From Leclercia adecarboxylata (lineage in GTDB: Bacteria > Pseudomonadota > Gammaproteobacteria > Enterobacterales > Enterobacteriaceae), in NCBI RefSeq assembly GCF_006171285.1, contig NZ_CP040889.1, positions 4,650,001 through 4,714,000 of the forward strand: a DNA stretch of 64,000 nt, written 5' to 3'. A program made the position numbers and the translations under genes. The notes under the pieces were generated by a model that had not been told where the DNA came from, searched no databases, and saw only the letters and a program-made list of their open reading frames with translations. Below are positions 37,259 through 46,292 of this stretch, piece by piece (the stretch's first letter is position 1; each line of letters opens with the position of its first letter).

Positions 37259-37361
37259 AGCAAGTGTCCTCTGGAAGAATAAGACCCGAGTTTAACTGCT
37301 ATCAATGGTGTTGATTACATGGTAGAAATGGCACTTATTGTTATCATAAATGGGATAATCA

Positions 37362-38279
37362 ATGCGTCCTGCTCTTGATTCTACTACCCTGAAAGTGTTC
37401 ATTGCTGTGGTCGAAAGAGAAAGCTTTGTTGGGGCATCGAAACTCCTTGAAATGCCGACATCAAACGTGAGTCGTTGTATTTCTCAGTTAGAAGAAAAGC
37501 TGAATCTTCAGCTCATTGAGCGCAGTACGCGACATATGAAACTCACCCAGGCGGGGTACCTGCTCTATTCCCGGGCGAAGCCAATCATGGAGTCGCTTGA
37601 GCAAACTGAGACAGAATTAACGTTACGGCAGATGCAGCTGAAGGGCCCGTTACGACTCTGTATTCCCAATGAAATAGGCCCTGCGCTGCTGGGTTCAATT
37701 ATTGCCGATTTCGCCTGTCAGTATCCGGAACTGGAAATTAGCTGTATCACCAATTTGTCAGGATTCGAATCCCTGCGGGACGATCTGGATTTAGCGATCA
37801 TTATTACCCGAGGTCAGATGGAAGACAGTGATTACATAGCCCGCCATCTGGTCACCATCCCCTGCACCATTGTTGCAGCCCCCTCGGTTATACAGCGTTA
37901 CGGTACTCCTTCTCATATCCAGCAATTTGAAGACTTACCCTGTATTACAACGGTAAGTGCACTTAAAGGAGCGCCCTGGCAGTTCGTCAATAAAAAGGGA
38001 GGATTCGAGACCATTAAGGTTAAAGGGCATTATCGGGTAAACAGCGGAGAGATGGCTGGACGTGCCGCCCTGGCAGGCGTCGGCTTTGCGATTCTGTCGA
38101 AACAAGCCTGCCAGCCTTACATTAACGATGGACGGTTAATCGAGGTGGAATTTGAGCAATCGGCAGCGCCATTGCAATTGTTCTCCGTTTATTCCGACAG
38201 GCGTTATTTACCCGCTAAAATCAGAGCGCTTATAGATTTCATGCATCAGGAATTGAGCAGTGCAGCCTTAGCGATATAA
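37362..38279 (+). CDS. LysR-family regulator, divergent to the MFS gene
   Basis: 305 residues of the CrgA-like branch: winged helix (VGASKLLEMPTSNVSRCISQLEEKL), effector domain ending near residue 295. Divergent from the MFS transporter, the common arrangement for a LysR activator and its target. Weak ribosome site. Confidence 0.87.
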   Translation: MRPALDSTTLKVFIAVVERESFVGASKLLEMPTSNVSRCISQLEEKLNLQLIERSTRHMKLTQAGYLLYSRAKPIMESLEQTETELTLRQMQLKGPLRLCIPNEIGPALLGSIIADFACQYPELEISCITNLSGFESLRDDLDLAIIITRGQMEDSDYIARHLVTIPCTIVAAPSVIQRYGTPSHIQQFEDLPCITTVSALKGAPWQFVNKKGGFETIKVKGHYRVNSGEMAGRAALAGVGFAILSKQACQPYINDGRLIEVEFEQSAAPLQLFSVYSDRRYLPAKIRALIDFMHQELSSAALAI

Positions 38280-38327
38280 GGTGGCGTTGAACGGCTGTAC
38301 CCTGCCAAACCACTAAAATTTGCGAAC

Positions 38328-38723
38328 CTAAGCTCTGAGAATTTCTGTCAGTTCTTTGCGCTTCCTTGTTGCCCATTCAGGTTTAATGGACAGCAGTAAA
38401 CTATACTGCTTTCGGAAATAAACATGCCTGAATTCCTTATCAGGGGCGCTGTTCAGGGCTGCATACTCTGCAGCCAGACCGACCACACCACAGTCAACAA
38501 ACCAGTACAGGATCTCATCATCACTCAGCGTCACTTTACGCGCTATTTCGATCCCTCGTTCAGCGACGACGAAATGATATTCTTCACCATGAATTTCCAG
38601 ATATGGCGTTGCCAGGCCATCAGGACTGTCAGGGATGGTGAAGTAATGATTGGGTCTGACCCCACCGCCCATTTTCACGCCGATTTTGAGGAGTTCGGCG
38701 CGTAACTCTTCGATATTTTTCAT
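38328..38723 (-). CDS. Imm63-like immunity protein, orphan
   Basis: 131 residues. YHFVVAERGIEIARKVTLSDDEILYWFVDCGV and the closing pattern FRKQYSLLLSIKPEWATRKRKELTEIL agree with the Imm63 family of polymorphic-toxin immunity proteins as I remember it. No toxin gene adjoins, so it would be an orphan left from a toxin cassette or acquired for protection. Confidence 0.6.
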   Translation of the reverse strand: MKNIEELRAELLKIGVKMGGGVRPNHYFTIPDSPDGLATPYLEIHGEEYHFVVAERGIEIARKVTLSDDEILYWFVDCGVVGLAAEYAALNSAPDKEFRHVYFRKQYSLLLSIKPEWATRKRKELTEILRA

Positions 38724-38763
38724 GATTTTTTATGGTCAATACGTTACAGAAACCCTGGCAGCC

Positions 38764-39288
38764 TTAATAGTCTAACCGCATCCCGACGCGCCGCGCCGGA
38801 TCGAAACCCTTTCCAATTTCCTCTTCTATCTGGCTTATCAGATGAAGCGGGCACGATTCCCCTTCCACTATTTCAAAACCCAGCGAGGCGTAAAATTTTG
38901 CATTAAAGGCGGCCACCTTATCTGTTGTTAATGTGGCGCCAGCCAGGTCGCGCTGCCGCGTGGACGCGAGCATCGCCTGCATTAACAATCTGCCGATCCC
39001 CTTCCCTTGCCAGTCCGGGTGCACATCAATTTCGGCAATGTGCAGCCATCTGCTTTCGAACGTGCCTGCTATAAATCCGACGGGGGTAGAATCTGCAGCA
39101 AACGCGGCAAGCAGCACACCGTCGCGGCTGAAGTCACAAAAATCCTTCAGGCTATTTGCGACAGCCTGACCTGTCACCGCCCCTGCGCCACGCAGTGTCT
39201 CAAAGGCAGCCAGTTCAATGGCGCGCAGTGCATCAAAATGTTCACATTGCGCATTGCTGATGGTGATTTCCAGGACCGAACTCTCCAT
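38764..39288 (-). CDS. GNAT-family N-acetyltransferase
   Basis: 174 residues from the ATG at 39288, which has GGGGAGA upstream (open frame continues to 39396). The acetyl-CoA loop is in HPDWQGKGIGRLLM, and FYASLGFEIVEGE is the usual C-terminal strand. Substrate unknown. Confidence 0.85.
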   Translation of the reverse strand: MESSVLEITISNAQCEHFDALRAIELAAFETLRGAGAVTGQAVANSLKDFCDFSRDGVLLAAFAADSTPVGFIAGTFESRWLHIAEIDVHPDWQGKGIGRLLMQAMLASTRQRDLAGATLTTDKVAAFNAKFYASLGFEIVEGESCPLHLISQIEEEIGKGFDPARRVGMRLDY

Positions 39289-39364
39289 GTATGTCTCCCC
39301 GTTCATTAACGCAAAATTATGCCAGGCGACCAGCAATGGCCGCCCGGAATAGCCTGTCGCTCCA

Positions 39365-40414
39365 CTACCAGCGCGTGGCCTGCATATCGATGACAAAGCG
39401 ATACTTTACGTCACCCTTAAGCATACGGGCAAAGGCAGTCTCAATATCCTCGCCACCGATCGTTTCGATATCGGCGGTAATATTATGCTCGCCGCAGAAG
39501 TTCAGCATCTCCTGGGTTTCCTGAATGCTGCCAATTGACGATCCGCTGATGCTTAAACGCCGAAACACCATGGGCGTAATATCCGGCGAGAGGTGTGGCT
39601 GGTCCGGAATACCGACCAACACCAGGCGGCCATTGGTTTTCAGCGTCGCCAGATAAGGGTTCAGGTCGTGCGGTGCCGCCACGCAGTCAATGATAAAATC
39701 CAGCGAGGTCTGGCAGGCCGCCATTTGCGCGGCATCGCGCGATACCACTACCCGTTTTGCCCCCAGACGACGGGCATCTTCGCCCTTCTCCGGGGAGGTT
39801 GTAAACAGCGTCACTTCGGCCCCCATCGCACTGGCGAGCTTCACTGCCATATGGCCTAGCCCACCCAGGCCCACAACACCCACGCGATCGCCGGCAGCCA
39901 CGTTGAAATGGCGCAGCGGCGACCAGACAGTCACACCCGCACACAACAGCGGTGCAACCCCGGCAAGCGGCAGGTTGCGCGGTACTGACACAACAAAATG
40001 TTGATCGACGATCACGCTCTGCGCATAGCCGCCCCGGGTTCTTTCGCCGGTAAATTTATCCAGGCCATTGTAGGTCGCCGTAAAGCCTGCTTCGCAGTAC
40101 TGCTCTTCATGGCTCTGGCAGAAATGGCACTCGCGGCAGGAGTCGACAATCACGCCCACACCGACGATATCACCCGGTTTAAAATGGGTGGCCTCGTCGC
40201 CAGTCTCAAGGACGCGCCCGACTATCTCGTGCCCCGGCACCAGGGGATATTCACTTACCGCCCATTCGTTACGCGCCATATGGAGATCGGAGTGGCACAC
40301 GCCGCAATAGAGGATCTCAATTTTGACATCCTGTTTTTGTAGCGGGCGCAGCGAAACCTGGCCTGATGTTAAGGGTTGTGCCGCGTCATGTGCGACTAGT
40401 GCATTGATTTTCAT
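39365..40414 (-). CDS. Zinc-dependent NADP alcohol dehydrogenase, YahK/cinnamyl-alcohol type
   Basis: 349 residues, the length of E. coli YahK. Catalytic zinc residues are in GVCHSDLH and PGHEIVG, the structural zinc site in CRECHFCQSHEEQYC, and the nucleotide loop in GVVGLGGLGHMAVK. Such enzymes reduce aldehydes with NADPH. The HxlR regulator reads away from it across 112 bases, an arrangement known for aldehyde/quinone-responsive HxlR proteins. Confidence 0.88.
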   Translation of the reverse strand: MKINALVAHDAAQPLTSGQVSLRPLQKQDVKIEILYCGVCHSDLHMARNEWAVSEYPLVPGHEIVGRVLETGDEATHFKPGDIVGVGVIVDSCRECHFCQSHEEQYCEAGFTATYNGLDKFTGERTRGGYAQSVIVDQHFVVSVPRNLPLAGVAPLLCAGVTVWSPLRHFNVAAGDRVGVVGLGGLGHMAVKLASAMGAEVTLFTTSPEKGEDARRLGAKRVVVSRDAAQMAACQTSLDFIIDCVAAPHDLNPYLATLKTNGRLVLVGIPDQPHLSPDITPMVFRRLSISGSSIGSIQETQEMLNFCGEHNITADIETIGGEDIETAFARMLKGDVKYRFVIDMQATRW

Positions 40415-40526
40415 CTTACCTCAGGAATGTGCTGGTTCAGGCTAACTCAAGGGGGCAGACTATAGTCAACAGGATCCCATATTGATAGTAGTTACCATTT
40501 GGTGACCATAAGCAGAGGAGAGAACA

Positions 40527-40910
40527 GTGCCAGCCTGGGTTGAAGGTAAACTTTATTTTTATGCGGACTCGCCGCCGCGCCGCCTGATGGAACTCTTTTC
40601 CGTTAAATGGAGCACGATGGTGCTGCACGCGCTGTATCACTGGCCGGATGAACGCGCACGCACCGGTGAGTTACAGCGTAGCCTGGAGGGAATTTCTAAG
40701 AAAATGCTGTTCCAGACGCTGAAAGAGCTGGAACAGCGGGGGTTGATTGCCCGCCATGTGTACGACGTGATCCCCCCCAAAGTCGACTACCGGCTGACCC
40801 CACTCGGCAGAACCTTTGCCGAGCCCATTGAGCAAATGTACCAGTGGGGGTTAGAACATCAGGATGCACTTGATGAAATGGAAGCCTGTTATCAGGCGGC
40901 GCCCGGCTAA
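40527..40910 (+). CDS. HxlR-family transcriptional regulator
   Basis: 127 residues beginning with GTG and a GAGGAG site. Winged helix with KWSTMVLHALYHWPDERARTGELQRSLEGISKKMLFQTLKELE-type layout, and the DYRLTPLGRTF wing typical of HxlR. It probably senses aldehydes or quinones and controls the divergent alcohol dehydrogenase. The gap holds an ACCATTTGGT palindrome near 40493. Confidence 0.85.
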   Translation: MPAWVEGKLYFYADSPPRRLMELFSVKWSTMVLHALYHWPDERARTGELQRSLEGISKKMLFQTLKELEQRGLIARHVYDVIPPKVDYRLTPLGRTFAEPIEQMYQWGLEHQDALDEMEACYQAAPG

Positions 40911-41008
40911 CAAAATCACTATTGTGAATTTATTTTCACTATAGTAAATTTTAATGAACTCATTTTTTTTGTGAATATACAAAGCAAAGAACACGTTAAG
41001 GAAGAAAA

Positions 41009-41452
41009 ATGTTGAACATCAGAAAGTCACAACCGGCTGAAGCGCCAGAAATTATCCAGATCTGGAAGCGTTCAGTGGATGCTACACACCATTTTCTGAC
41101 AGCGGAGGATCGCCAGGAGATCGAAAAAGAAGTTGTCGGCTTCTTTTCAGAAACCCCGGTATGGGTTGCTACAAATCAGGATGACCAGCCATTAGGATTT
41201 ATGTTTTTGCATGATGGTCATCTGGAGGCGCTATTTGTGGATGCGTCTGCTCGCGGACTTGGCGTCGGCAAAGGGTTGATCTCACATGCGCTCGCCCTGC
41301 ATCCCGATCTCAGCGTCGACGTAAATGAACAAAATCAGCAAGCTGTAGGGTTTTATCAGCACATGGGTTTTGAGGTTTCAGGACGTTCAGAGCGGGATAA
41401 TCAGGGGAGGCCATATCCCCTGTTGCACCTGAGCAAAGCAAATGGGAACTAG
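41009..41452 (+). CDS. GNAT acetyltransferase, YjaB-like
   Basis: 147 residues close to E. coli YjaB: WKRSVDATHHFLTAEDR, LGFMFLHDGHLEALFVD, RGLGVGKGLISHAL and VNEQNQQAVGFYQHMGFEV line up. The acetyl-CoA loop RGLGVG is intact. Whether it is the yjaB orthologue or a paralogue cannot be told without context. AAGGAAG precedes the ATG. Confidence 0.85.
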   Translation: MLNIRKSQPAEAPEIIQIWKRSVDATHHFLTAEDRQEIEKEVVGFFSETPVWVATNQDDQPLGFMFLHDGHLEALFVDASARGLGVGKGLISHALALHPDLSVDVNEQNQQAVGFYQHMGFEVSGRSERDNQGRPYPLLHLSKANGN

Positions 41453-41471
41453 CCGTTGTAGCAGCACAGTG

Positions 41472-42056
41472 TCATGGATTTTTTTGGCTAAAAGCAACGA
41501 TGTAAGAACAGCCCTGCTCGCTATCAGGATTACTTAACTGGCACTCGCTTGCAAAGGTCAGAGCAAGAGAGTCACCGGCGCGTAGATGATGGGTCTGATG
41601 ATTGACGCGAAAATCAAGGCTGCCACTCAACATCCAGAGTGTTTGCCCGGAAAGATGCTCATTCGCGGTGGCGGGTATCGTCAGCTCACCCTTAGCCGGA
41701 ATCTCAACTCTTATAAGTTCCGGGCAGGCCCCTGCAGGGGAAAGCGACCAGCGGGTAATGCCTGAGTGTTCATCCGTCCAGTGCTGCTGCTCATGAGCAA
41801 AAAGAACAAGTGAGTTCTGATGTTGCTCAAGCTCTGCGAAAAGCTTTGATAGCGTAAGATTCATCGCGTTAGCTAAACGACTCAGTATCGTTGCACTGGG
41901 GCTGGAGGTGCCTCGTTCCACCTTGCTAATCATGGCCTGACTGACGCCCGATCGTTGAGCAAGCTCAGTGACAGTCAGATTGCGAGCCTTTCTGTGTTTA
42001 AGCAACAAACGTGCGATGTCGCTATCGAGTATCTGATTTTTAGATGTTTTTTCCAT
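41472..42056 (-). CDS. XRE-family regulator with C-terminal cupin
   Basis: 194 residues from the ATG at 42056 (AGGGG upstream; GTG two codons earlier possible). Helix-turn-helix at about 18-72 (TVTELAQRSGVSQAMISKVERGTSSPSA-type) and a small cupin at about 118-190 with AGDSLALTF. Such proteins repress nearby catabolic or transport genes in response to a small molecule. It is divergent from the phosphatase-like gene 213 bases away. Confidence 0.85.
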   Translation of the reverse strand: MEKTSKNQILDSDIARLLLKHRKARNLTVTELAQRSGVSQAMISKVERGTSSPSATILSRLANAMNLTLSKLFAELEQHQNSLVLFAHEQQHWTDEHSGITRWSLSPAGACPELIRVEIPAKGELTIPATANEHLSGQTLWMLSGSLDFRVNHQTHHLRAGDSLALTFASECQLSNPDSEQGCSYIVAFSQKNP

Positions 42057-42269
42057 TTTCACCCCTGGTTTCGCCAGCCTGATTATGCCATTTCATAAAT
42101 CAGGCTGAAACTGATGATTTAGCAGGTATGAAAATCAGGATTTACCAAACGTTCTTCATCTGTCACGCACCCTGATCGCCGCGGTCAACCCAAAATATGG
42201 TGGTGGTACACCCTGCCTTCATCGCGTTAGTCTGTCTGCGTCAAAAGAACCAGAAAAACGAAGCTCTTT

Positions 42270-42890
42270 ATGGAAATTATTCTGATGCGTCATGGAAAGC
42301 CGGCTTATGCAGGCTCTGCGAGGGTAACAAGCCTTGAGATGGCTGAATGGATTTCAGAATATGATCTCTCTGATACGGGCAGCGATATGCCCCCGCAATC
42401 CAGTAAAGCATTAGCATCCAGTGCACTGCACATCATAAGCAGTCCTCTTCCCAGAGCGCTCTCATCCCTGAGGGCATTAGGGCGTGAACCGGACCTCATT
42501 GATAAAGTCTTCAGGGAAGCAGACCTGCCCATAATCCGGATGCCCGCTCTCAGATTGTCCCCCCTCTTCTGGGCGGCTTTTTTCCGCGTGATGTGGCTGT
42601 GTGGCATATCCCGTAACGCAGAGTCCCTGGGAATAGCGAAACAACGCGCCGCTCGGGCTGCGGATATCCTGATTGCGTTTGCAAAAGAATCAAACGGTCC
42701 TGTGCTGCTCATAGGTCATGGGGCGATGAATCGGTTGATCGCAAAGGAACTCATATCGTCAGGCTGGAGAGAGTGCCGTCGTCAGGGGAGTGGTTACTGG
42801 AACGCGGGTATTTACAGCTTACTCCAGACCCGTTCCTCTGCCTCAGCACTCAGTGGGTCAATTAATCAGCCCAGGCTCCCGCTTTTTTAA
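42270..42890 (+). CDS. Histidine phosphatase family protein
   Basis: 206 residues. MRHGKPAY carries the RHG catalytic motif and LLIGHGAMNRL the second histidine, as in SixA/phosphoglycerate-mutase-like enzymes. Substrate unknown. It is followed by the alpha/beta hydrolase 27 bases later. Confidence 0.8.
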   Translation: MEIILMRHGKPAYAGSARVTSLEMAEWISEYDLSDTGSDMPPQSSKALASSALHIISSPLPRALSSLRALGREPDLIDKVFREADLPIIRMPALRLSPLFWAAFFRVMWLCGISRNAESLGIAKQRAARAADILIAFAKESNGPVLLIGHGAMNRLIAKELISSGWRECRRQGSGYWNAGIYSLLQTRSSASALSGSINQPRLPLF

Positions 42891-42917
42891 ACCGGCTGGC
42901 TTAAACAGGAAGATTTG

Positions 42918-43829
42918 ATGTATACCAAAAATATTTGTGCGATGCTCGGCGGGACTTTTTTACTGATGTCTGCGTTCATTACGACGTCCAAAGCTCAATC
43001 TCTGCCCCTGGCATCAGAACAGCCGAATTTGCAGTTGATGTCCGTTCAGACGCAAGGCTCAGGAACGGATGTCATATTGATTCCAGGCCTGGCGTCGTCT
43101 CGCGGGATCTGGACCGATTTAGCATCAGGTTTACAGTCTGGCCACCGCGTTCACATTTTAGAGCTGGCGGGCTTTGCGAGTACACCTGCTATTTCCAGCC
43201 GGGACGGTAAGGTCATCGCCCCAGTCGTTGACGCCATCGCTGAATACATCCGCACTCAGCACATCAACGCTCCGGCGATCGTTGGCCATTCTCTTGGCGG
43301 CGAGATTGCATTGATGTTGGGGGCCCGGTATCCCGATCGGGTTGGTCGCTTAATGATTGTCGATGCTTTACCGTTCTATTCGTTAATGATTGACCCTGAA
43401 GCGACCAGCGAAACAGCTTCCCAGCGTGCAATTGCTATAAGGGAGTGGATACTGGCGCAATCGCCGCAAGAATTTGAAGCGTTTCAGAAAGCATCCATAG
43501 CCCGTTTAGCTAAGACCGAAGCGGTGAGGCCCGCTCTGGTGGCGGCAGGGCTCAGTTCCGATCGCAGAACCATTGCAGATGCTGTGTATGAATTGATGGT
43601 TACCGACTTGCGCCCCGAGCTTGGCCGCATTAGCGCACCGATTGAGGTCGTTTATGCGTATGACGCCTTATTCGGGGTGCCTGCCTCCGGTGTGGATGAA
43701 ATGTACCGTCGAGCCTATACCAATGCGCGAGATATCCATTTCACACGCATCGATGACAGTTTTCACTTTATCATGCTCGATCAGCCAAGACGGTTCTCCA
43801 GCGCGGTTGAGTCATTTTTAAATAAATAA
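42918..43829 (+). CDS. Exported alpha/beta hydrolase
   Basis: 303 residues with a signal peptide (to about residue 26, SKA). Nucleophile Ser is in VGHSLGGEIAL, oxyanion region in LIPGLASSRGIW, and the final His in DSFHFIMLDQP. A periplasmic or secreted esterase-like enzyme of unknown substrate. AGGAAG precedes the ATG at 42918. Confidence 0.83.
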   Translation: MYTKNICAMLGGTFLLMSAFITTSKAQSLPLASEQPNLQLMSVQTQGSGTDVILIPGLASSRGIWTDLASGLQSGHRVHILELAGFASTPAISSRDGKVIAPVVDAIAEYIRTQHINAPAIVGHSLGGEIALMLGARYPDRVGRLMIVDALPFYSLMIDPEATSETASQRAIAIREWILAQSPQEFEAFQKASIARLAKTEAVRPALVAAGLSSDRRTIADAVYELMVTDLRPELGRISAPIEVVYAYDALFGVPASGVDEMYRRAYTNARDIHFTRIDDSFHFIMLDQPRRFSSAVESFLNK

Positions 43830-43839
43830 GGCATGGTCA

Positions 43840-44064
43840 TCAGGCGTTACGGCCAGCCATCACGCCGCCATAAATATCCCAGATAGCGCCGGTGACCCAG
43901 CCAGTCTTGTCAGAAAGCAGGAAAGCCACGGTTTCGGCGATATCAACCGGTGTACCTACGCAACCGATCGGGTGGAAGCTGTCAAAGCTGTTCATCACCT
44001 CCTTCACCTCGTCTTTCGCAATAAAGCCTTCGTAAATCGGCGTGTGAACAACGGCTGGAGACAC
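43840..44064 (-). pseudogene. C-terminal remnant of an SDR gene
   Basis: 74 codons equal to the last third of a short-chain dehydrogenase: [56 protein letters not shown]. The cofactor-binding and catalytic parts are missing, so it is a remnant; the upstream sequence changes abruptly at about 44064. Confidence 0.8.
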
Positions 44065-44234
44065 CGAAACCGGCCAGCTGGCTCAGCTGCATCCCGACCA
44101 TCGGTGGCAGCTCAATTGGTCTTATTATCTGGTCACCGCGCAGCAAAAAGTCATGCGTGCTGAAGTCAACGTCTTCCATGACTGGCTTCTTCAGGAAGGA
44201 GATTGTCGAAGCACATTTCCACCAGGCTTTACCA
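44065..44234 (-). pseudogene. Unidentified gene remnant fused to the SDR fragment
   Basis: In another frame the minus strand reads EDVDFSTHDFLLRGDQIIRP and [18 protein letters not shown] just before the SDR fragment. It looks like coding sequence from a different gene, joined out of frame by a deletion. I do not recognise it. Confidence 0.45.
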
Positions 44235-44912
44235 TTACGCCATAGCCAGTTCACGATCAATAATCCCCTGCACCGCACCGTCCGCCTGCCAGCGGGTCAG
44301 CATCTCAACAAGCTGGTGGTAGCGCTGTTCATTACCCCGGGGTACGCAGATCGCCTGATGTATCTGACCGAAATTATCGGGCAGAACCCGATAACCAGAG
44401 TGCGCGGCAGATGTGCGCTCCAGCGGCTGGCGAATTCCCGCCGCCATGTCCCCCTCCCCCTGCAGAAACGCATCAATGGCGGCCTGGGATGAGGCGAGCC
44501 GGTTGAGGGTGGCATGCAGCAGGTGTCGGGTCAGATGCAGATCGTATGCCGCCCCCTTACCGACGTTGATCACAACCCCTGGCTTATCCATCTGTTCAAC
44601 GCTCTGCCACGAACTCCCTTCGTGAACCAGCACCGTGCCCTGAATGGTGATATAGGGCTGGGTAAACTGCAGGATCATCTCCCGCTGCGGGTCCACCGCC
44701 AGAAAGGCGATGTCCCAGTAATCCTTCTGCGCATCCTCCACCACCTTTCCGGCGGCCGGGTAAGTTTTTAGCTGCGCGCTGCAGCCCAGCTCCGCGGCTA
44801 TCTTATGCGCCAGCTGGACCGTTATTCCGCCGGGACTGCCGTCCGGTAGCTCCCTTGCCAGAACAGCATTGCCCAGATTAATAGCAAAACGCAGGTTTTT
44901 AGTGACTGACAT
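44235..44912 (-). CDS. Solute-binding-like protein without signal peptide
   Basis: 225 residues of the family-3 periplasmic binding fold (LRFAINLGNAVLARE, DIAFLAVDPQREMILQFTQPY, GVVINVGKGAAYDL). The ATG at 44912 has a strong GGAGGAG site and there is no signal peptide or lipobox, so it stays in the cytosol. It overlaps the end of the MFS gene by 14 bases, and is the last gene of the leftward operon. It may be a ligand sensor or have been recruited as an enzyme; no ABC permease or ATPase gene is near. Confidence 0.75.
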   Translation of the reverse strand: MSVTKNLRFAINLGNAVLARELPDGSPGGITVQLAHKIAAELGCSAQLKTYPAAGKVVEDAQKDYWDIAFLAVDPQREMILQFTQPYITIQGTVLVHEGSSWQSVEQMDKPGVVINVGKGAAYDLHLTRHLLHATLNRLASSQAAIDAFLQGEGDMAAGIRQPLERTSAAHSGYRVLPDNFGQIHQAICVPRGNEQRYHQLVEMLTRWQADGAVQGIIDRELAMA

Positions 44913-46278
44913 GAGGCTCCTCCGCAAGTCGCTCAGGTTCATGATTATCAGTGTCAAAACTCAGACGCTGGATTTTCCCTGCGACGAATAAATAACAGCA
45001 CAGATTCAGGAACGCACAGACGCCAACGAAGATAAGCGCCCCGTTAAATGAGCCGGTGTCTTTAATAATGTAGGCGATAATAATCGGCGTGAAGATCCCG
45101 GAAATATTACCGATCATATTGAACAGTCCGCCGCTCAGGCCAATCGCCTCTTTTGGCGAGAAGTCGGAGACCACGCACCACCCCATCGCCCCGAACCCTT
45201 TGCCGAAAAAGGCCAGCGACATGATTGCCACCACAATCCACGCCGAGTCGACGTAGTTACAAATCACCATGCTCACCGCCAGCAGCATGCCGATCACAAT
45301 CGGCGTTTTACGCGCCGCAGAGAGGCTAAAGCCGCGCGAGAGCATGTAATCGGACAACACGCCGCCCAGCAGCGCCCCCGCACAGCCGCACAGGGCCGGT
45401 AACGAGGCCACAAACCCAGCTTTGAGGATGGTCATGCCGCGATCGTGAACCAGGTAAACGGGAAACCAGGTCAGGAAGAAGTACGAGAGCACGGTAAAGA
45501 AGAACTGCCCCATATAGACGCCGAGCGCCAGGCGGTTAGTCAGCAGCTTGCGGGTATAACCTTTGCCCGCGCTGTCTCCTTTTTTCGCGGCCTTAAGGTT
45601 GGTCAGCCCTCCGCCCGACTGGATATAATCCAGCTCCGCGCTGTTCACCAGCGGGTGAACCTTCGGCGTGTCGGCAAGCACCCGGTGCATCAACAGGGAG
45701 ACCAGAATGCCCAGCCCGCCCATAAACCAGAACACCGACTCCCAGCCGTAACTATAAGAAAACCAGCCCATTAAGGGTAAAAACACCACCAACGCAAAGT
45801 ACTGTGCCGCCGTGGTAAACCCGGACGCTTTGCCGCGTTCACGTGCCGGGAACCAGGCGGCAAGAAAGCGGGAGTTGGCAGGCAGGGTCGGTGCTTCAAT
45901 CAGCCCCATCATAAAGATAAAGCCGAAGATCATGATCCGGGTGACCCAGACGTTATCAAACGAGGTGCTGAACCCCACCAGGAAAACAAACAGCGACCAG
46001 GTAAAGACGCCGGTCACCAGCACCCGTTTGGAGCCGAAGCGATCGAGCAGCCACCCGCCGGGATACTGGCCCAGCACGTAAGCCCAGGTGAACGTCGATA
46101 TCAGGTAGCCCAGCGCCACAATATCAAGGCCAGCGGCGTTAACCATATCGGTACCGGCAATGGAGAACGTGGCGCGATCGCCATGATTTAACGCGATACT
46201 CAGGAACACCATCAGCAAAATCATATAGCGATAGTGCGTGGGTTTCTTTTTAGATGAAGCAGAGTCAGGTGTTGTCAT
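44899..46278 (-). CDS. MFS transporter, anion:cation symporter type (GudP/GarP-like)
   Basis: 459 residues from the ATG at 46278; a GTG at 46296 overlapping the previous stop is the alternative. Twelve membrane helices; NHGDRATFSIAG, QYPGGWLLDRFGSKRV and PARERGKASGFTTAAQYF match the family of acid-sugar transporters (galactarate, glucarate, galactonate). It likely imports the acid substrate of this operon with protons. Confidence 0.85.
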   Translation of the reverse strand: MTTPDSASSKKKPTHYRYMILLMVFLSIALNHGDRATFSIAGTDMVNAAGLDIVALGYLISTFTWAYVLGQYPGGWLLDRFGSKRVLVTGVFTWSLFVFLVGFSTSFDNVWVTRIMIFGFIFMMGLIEAPTLPANSRFLAAWFPARERGKASGFTTAAQYFALVVFLPLMGWFSYSYGWESVFWFMGGLGILVSLLMHRVLADTPKVHPLVNSAELDYIQSGGGLTNLKAAKKGDSAGKGYTRKLLTNRLALGVYMGQFFFTVLSYFFLTWFPVYLVHDRGMTILKAGFVASLPALCGCAGALLGGVLSDYMLSRGFSLSAARKTPIVIGMLLAVSMVICNYVDSAWIVVAIMSLAFFGKGFGAMGWCVVSDFSPKEAIGLSGGLFNMIGNISGIFTPIIIAYIIKDTGSFNGALIFVGVCAFLNLCCYLFVAGKIQRLSFDTDNHEPERLAEEPHVSH

Positions 46279-46292
46279 TCTTTTCGGCCTTA

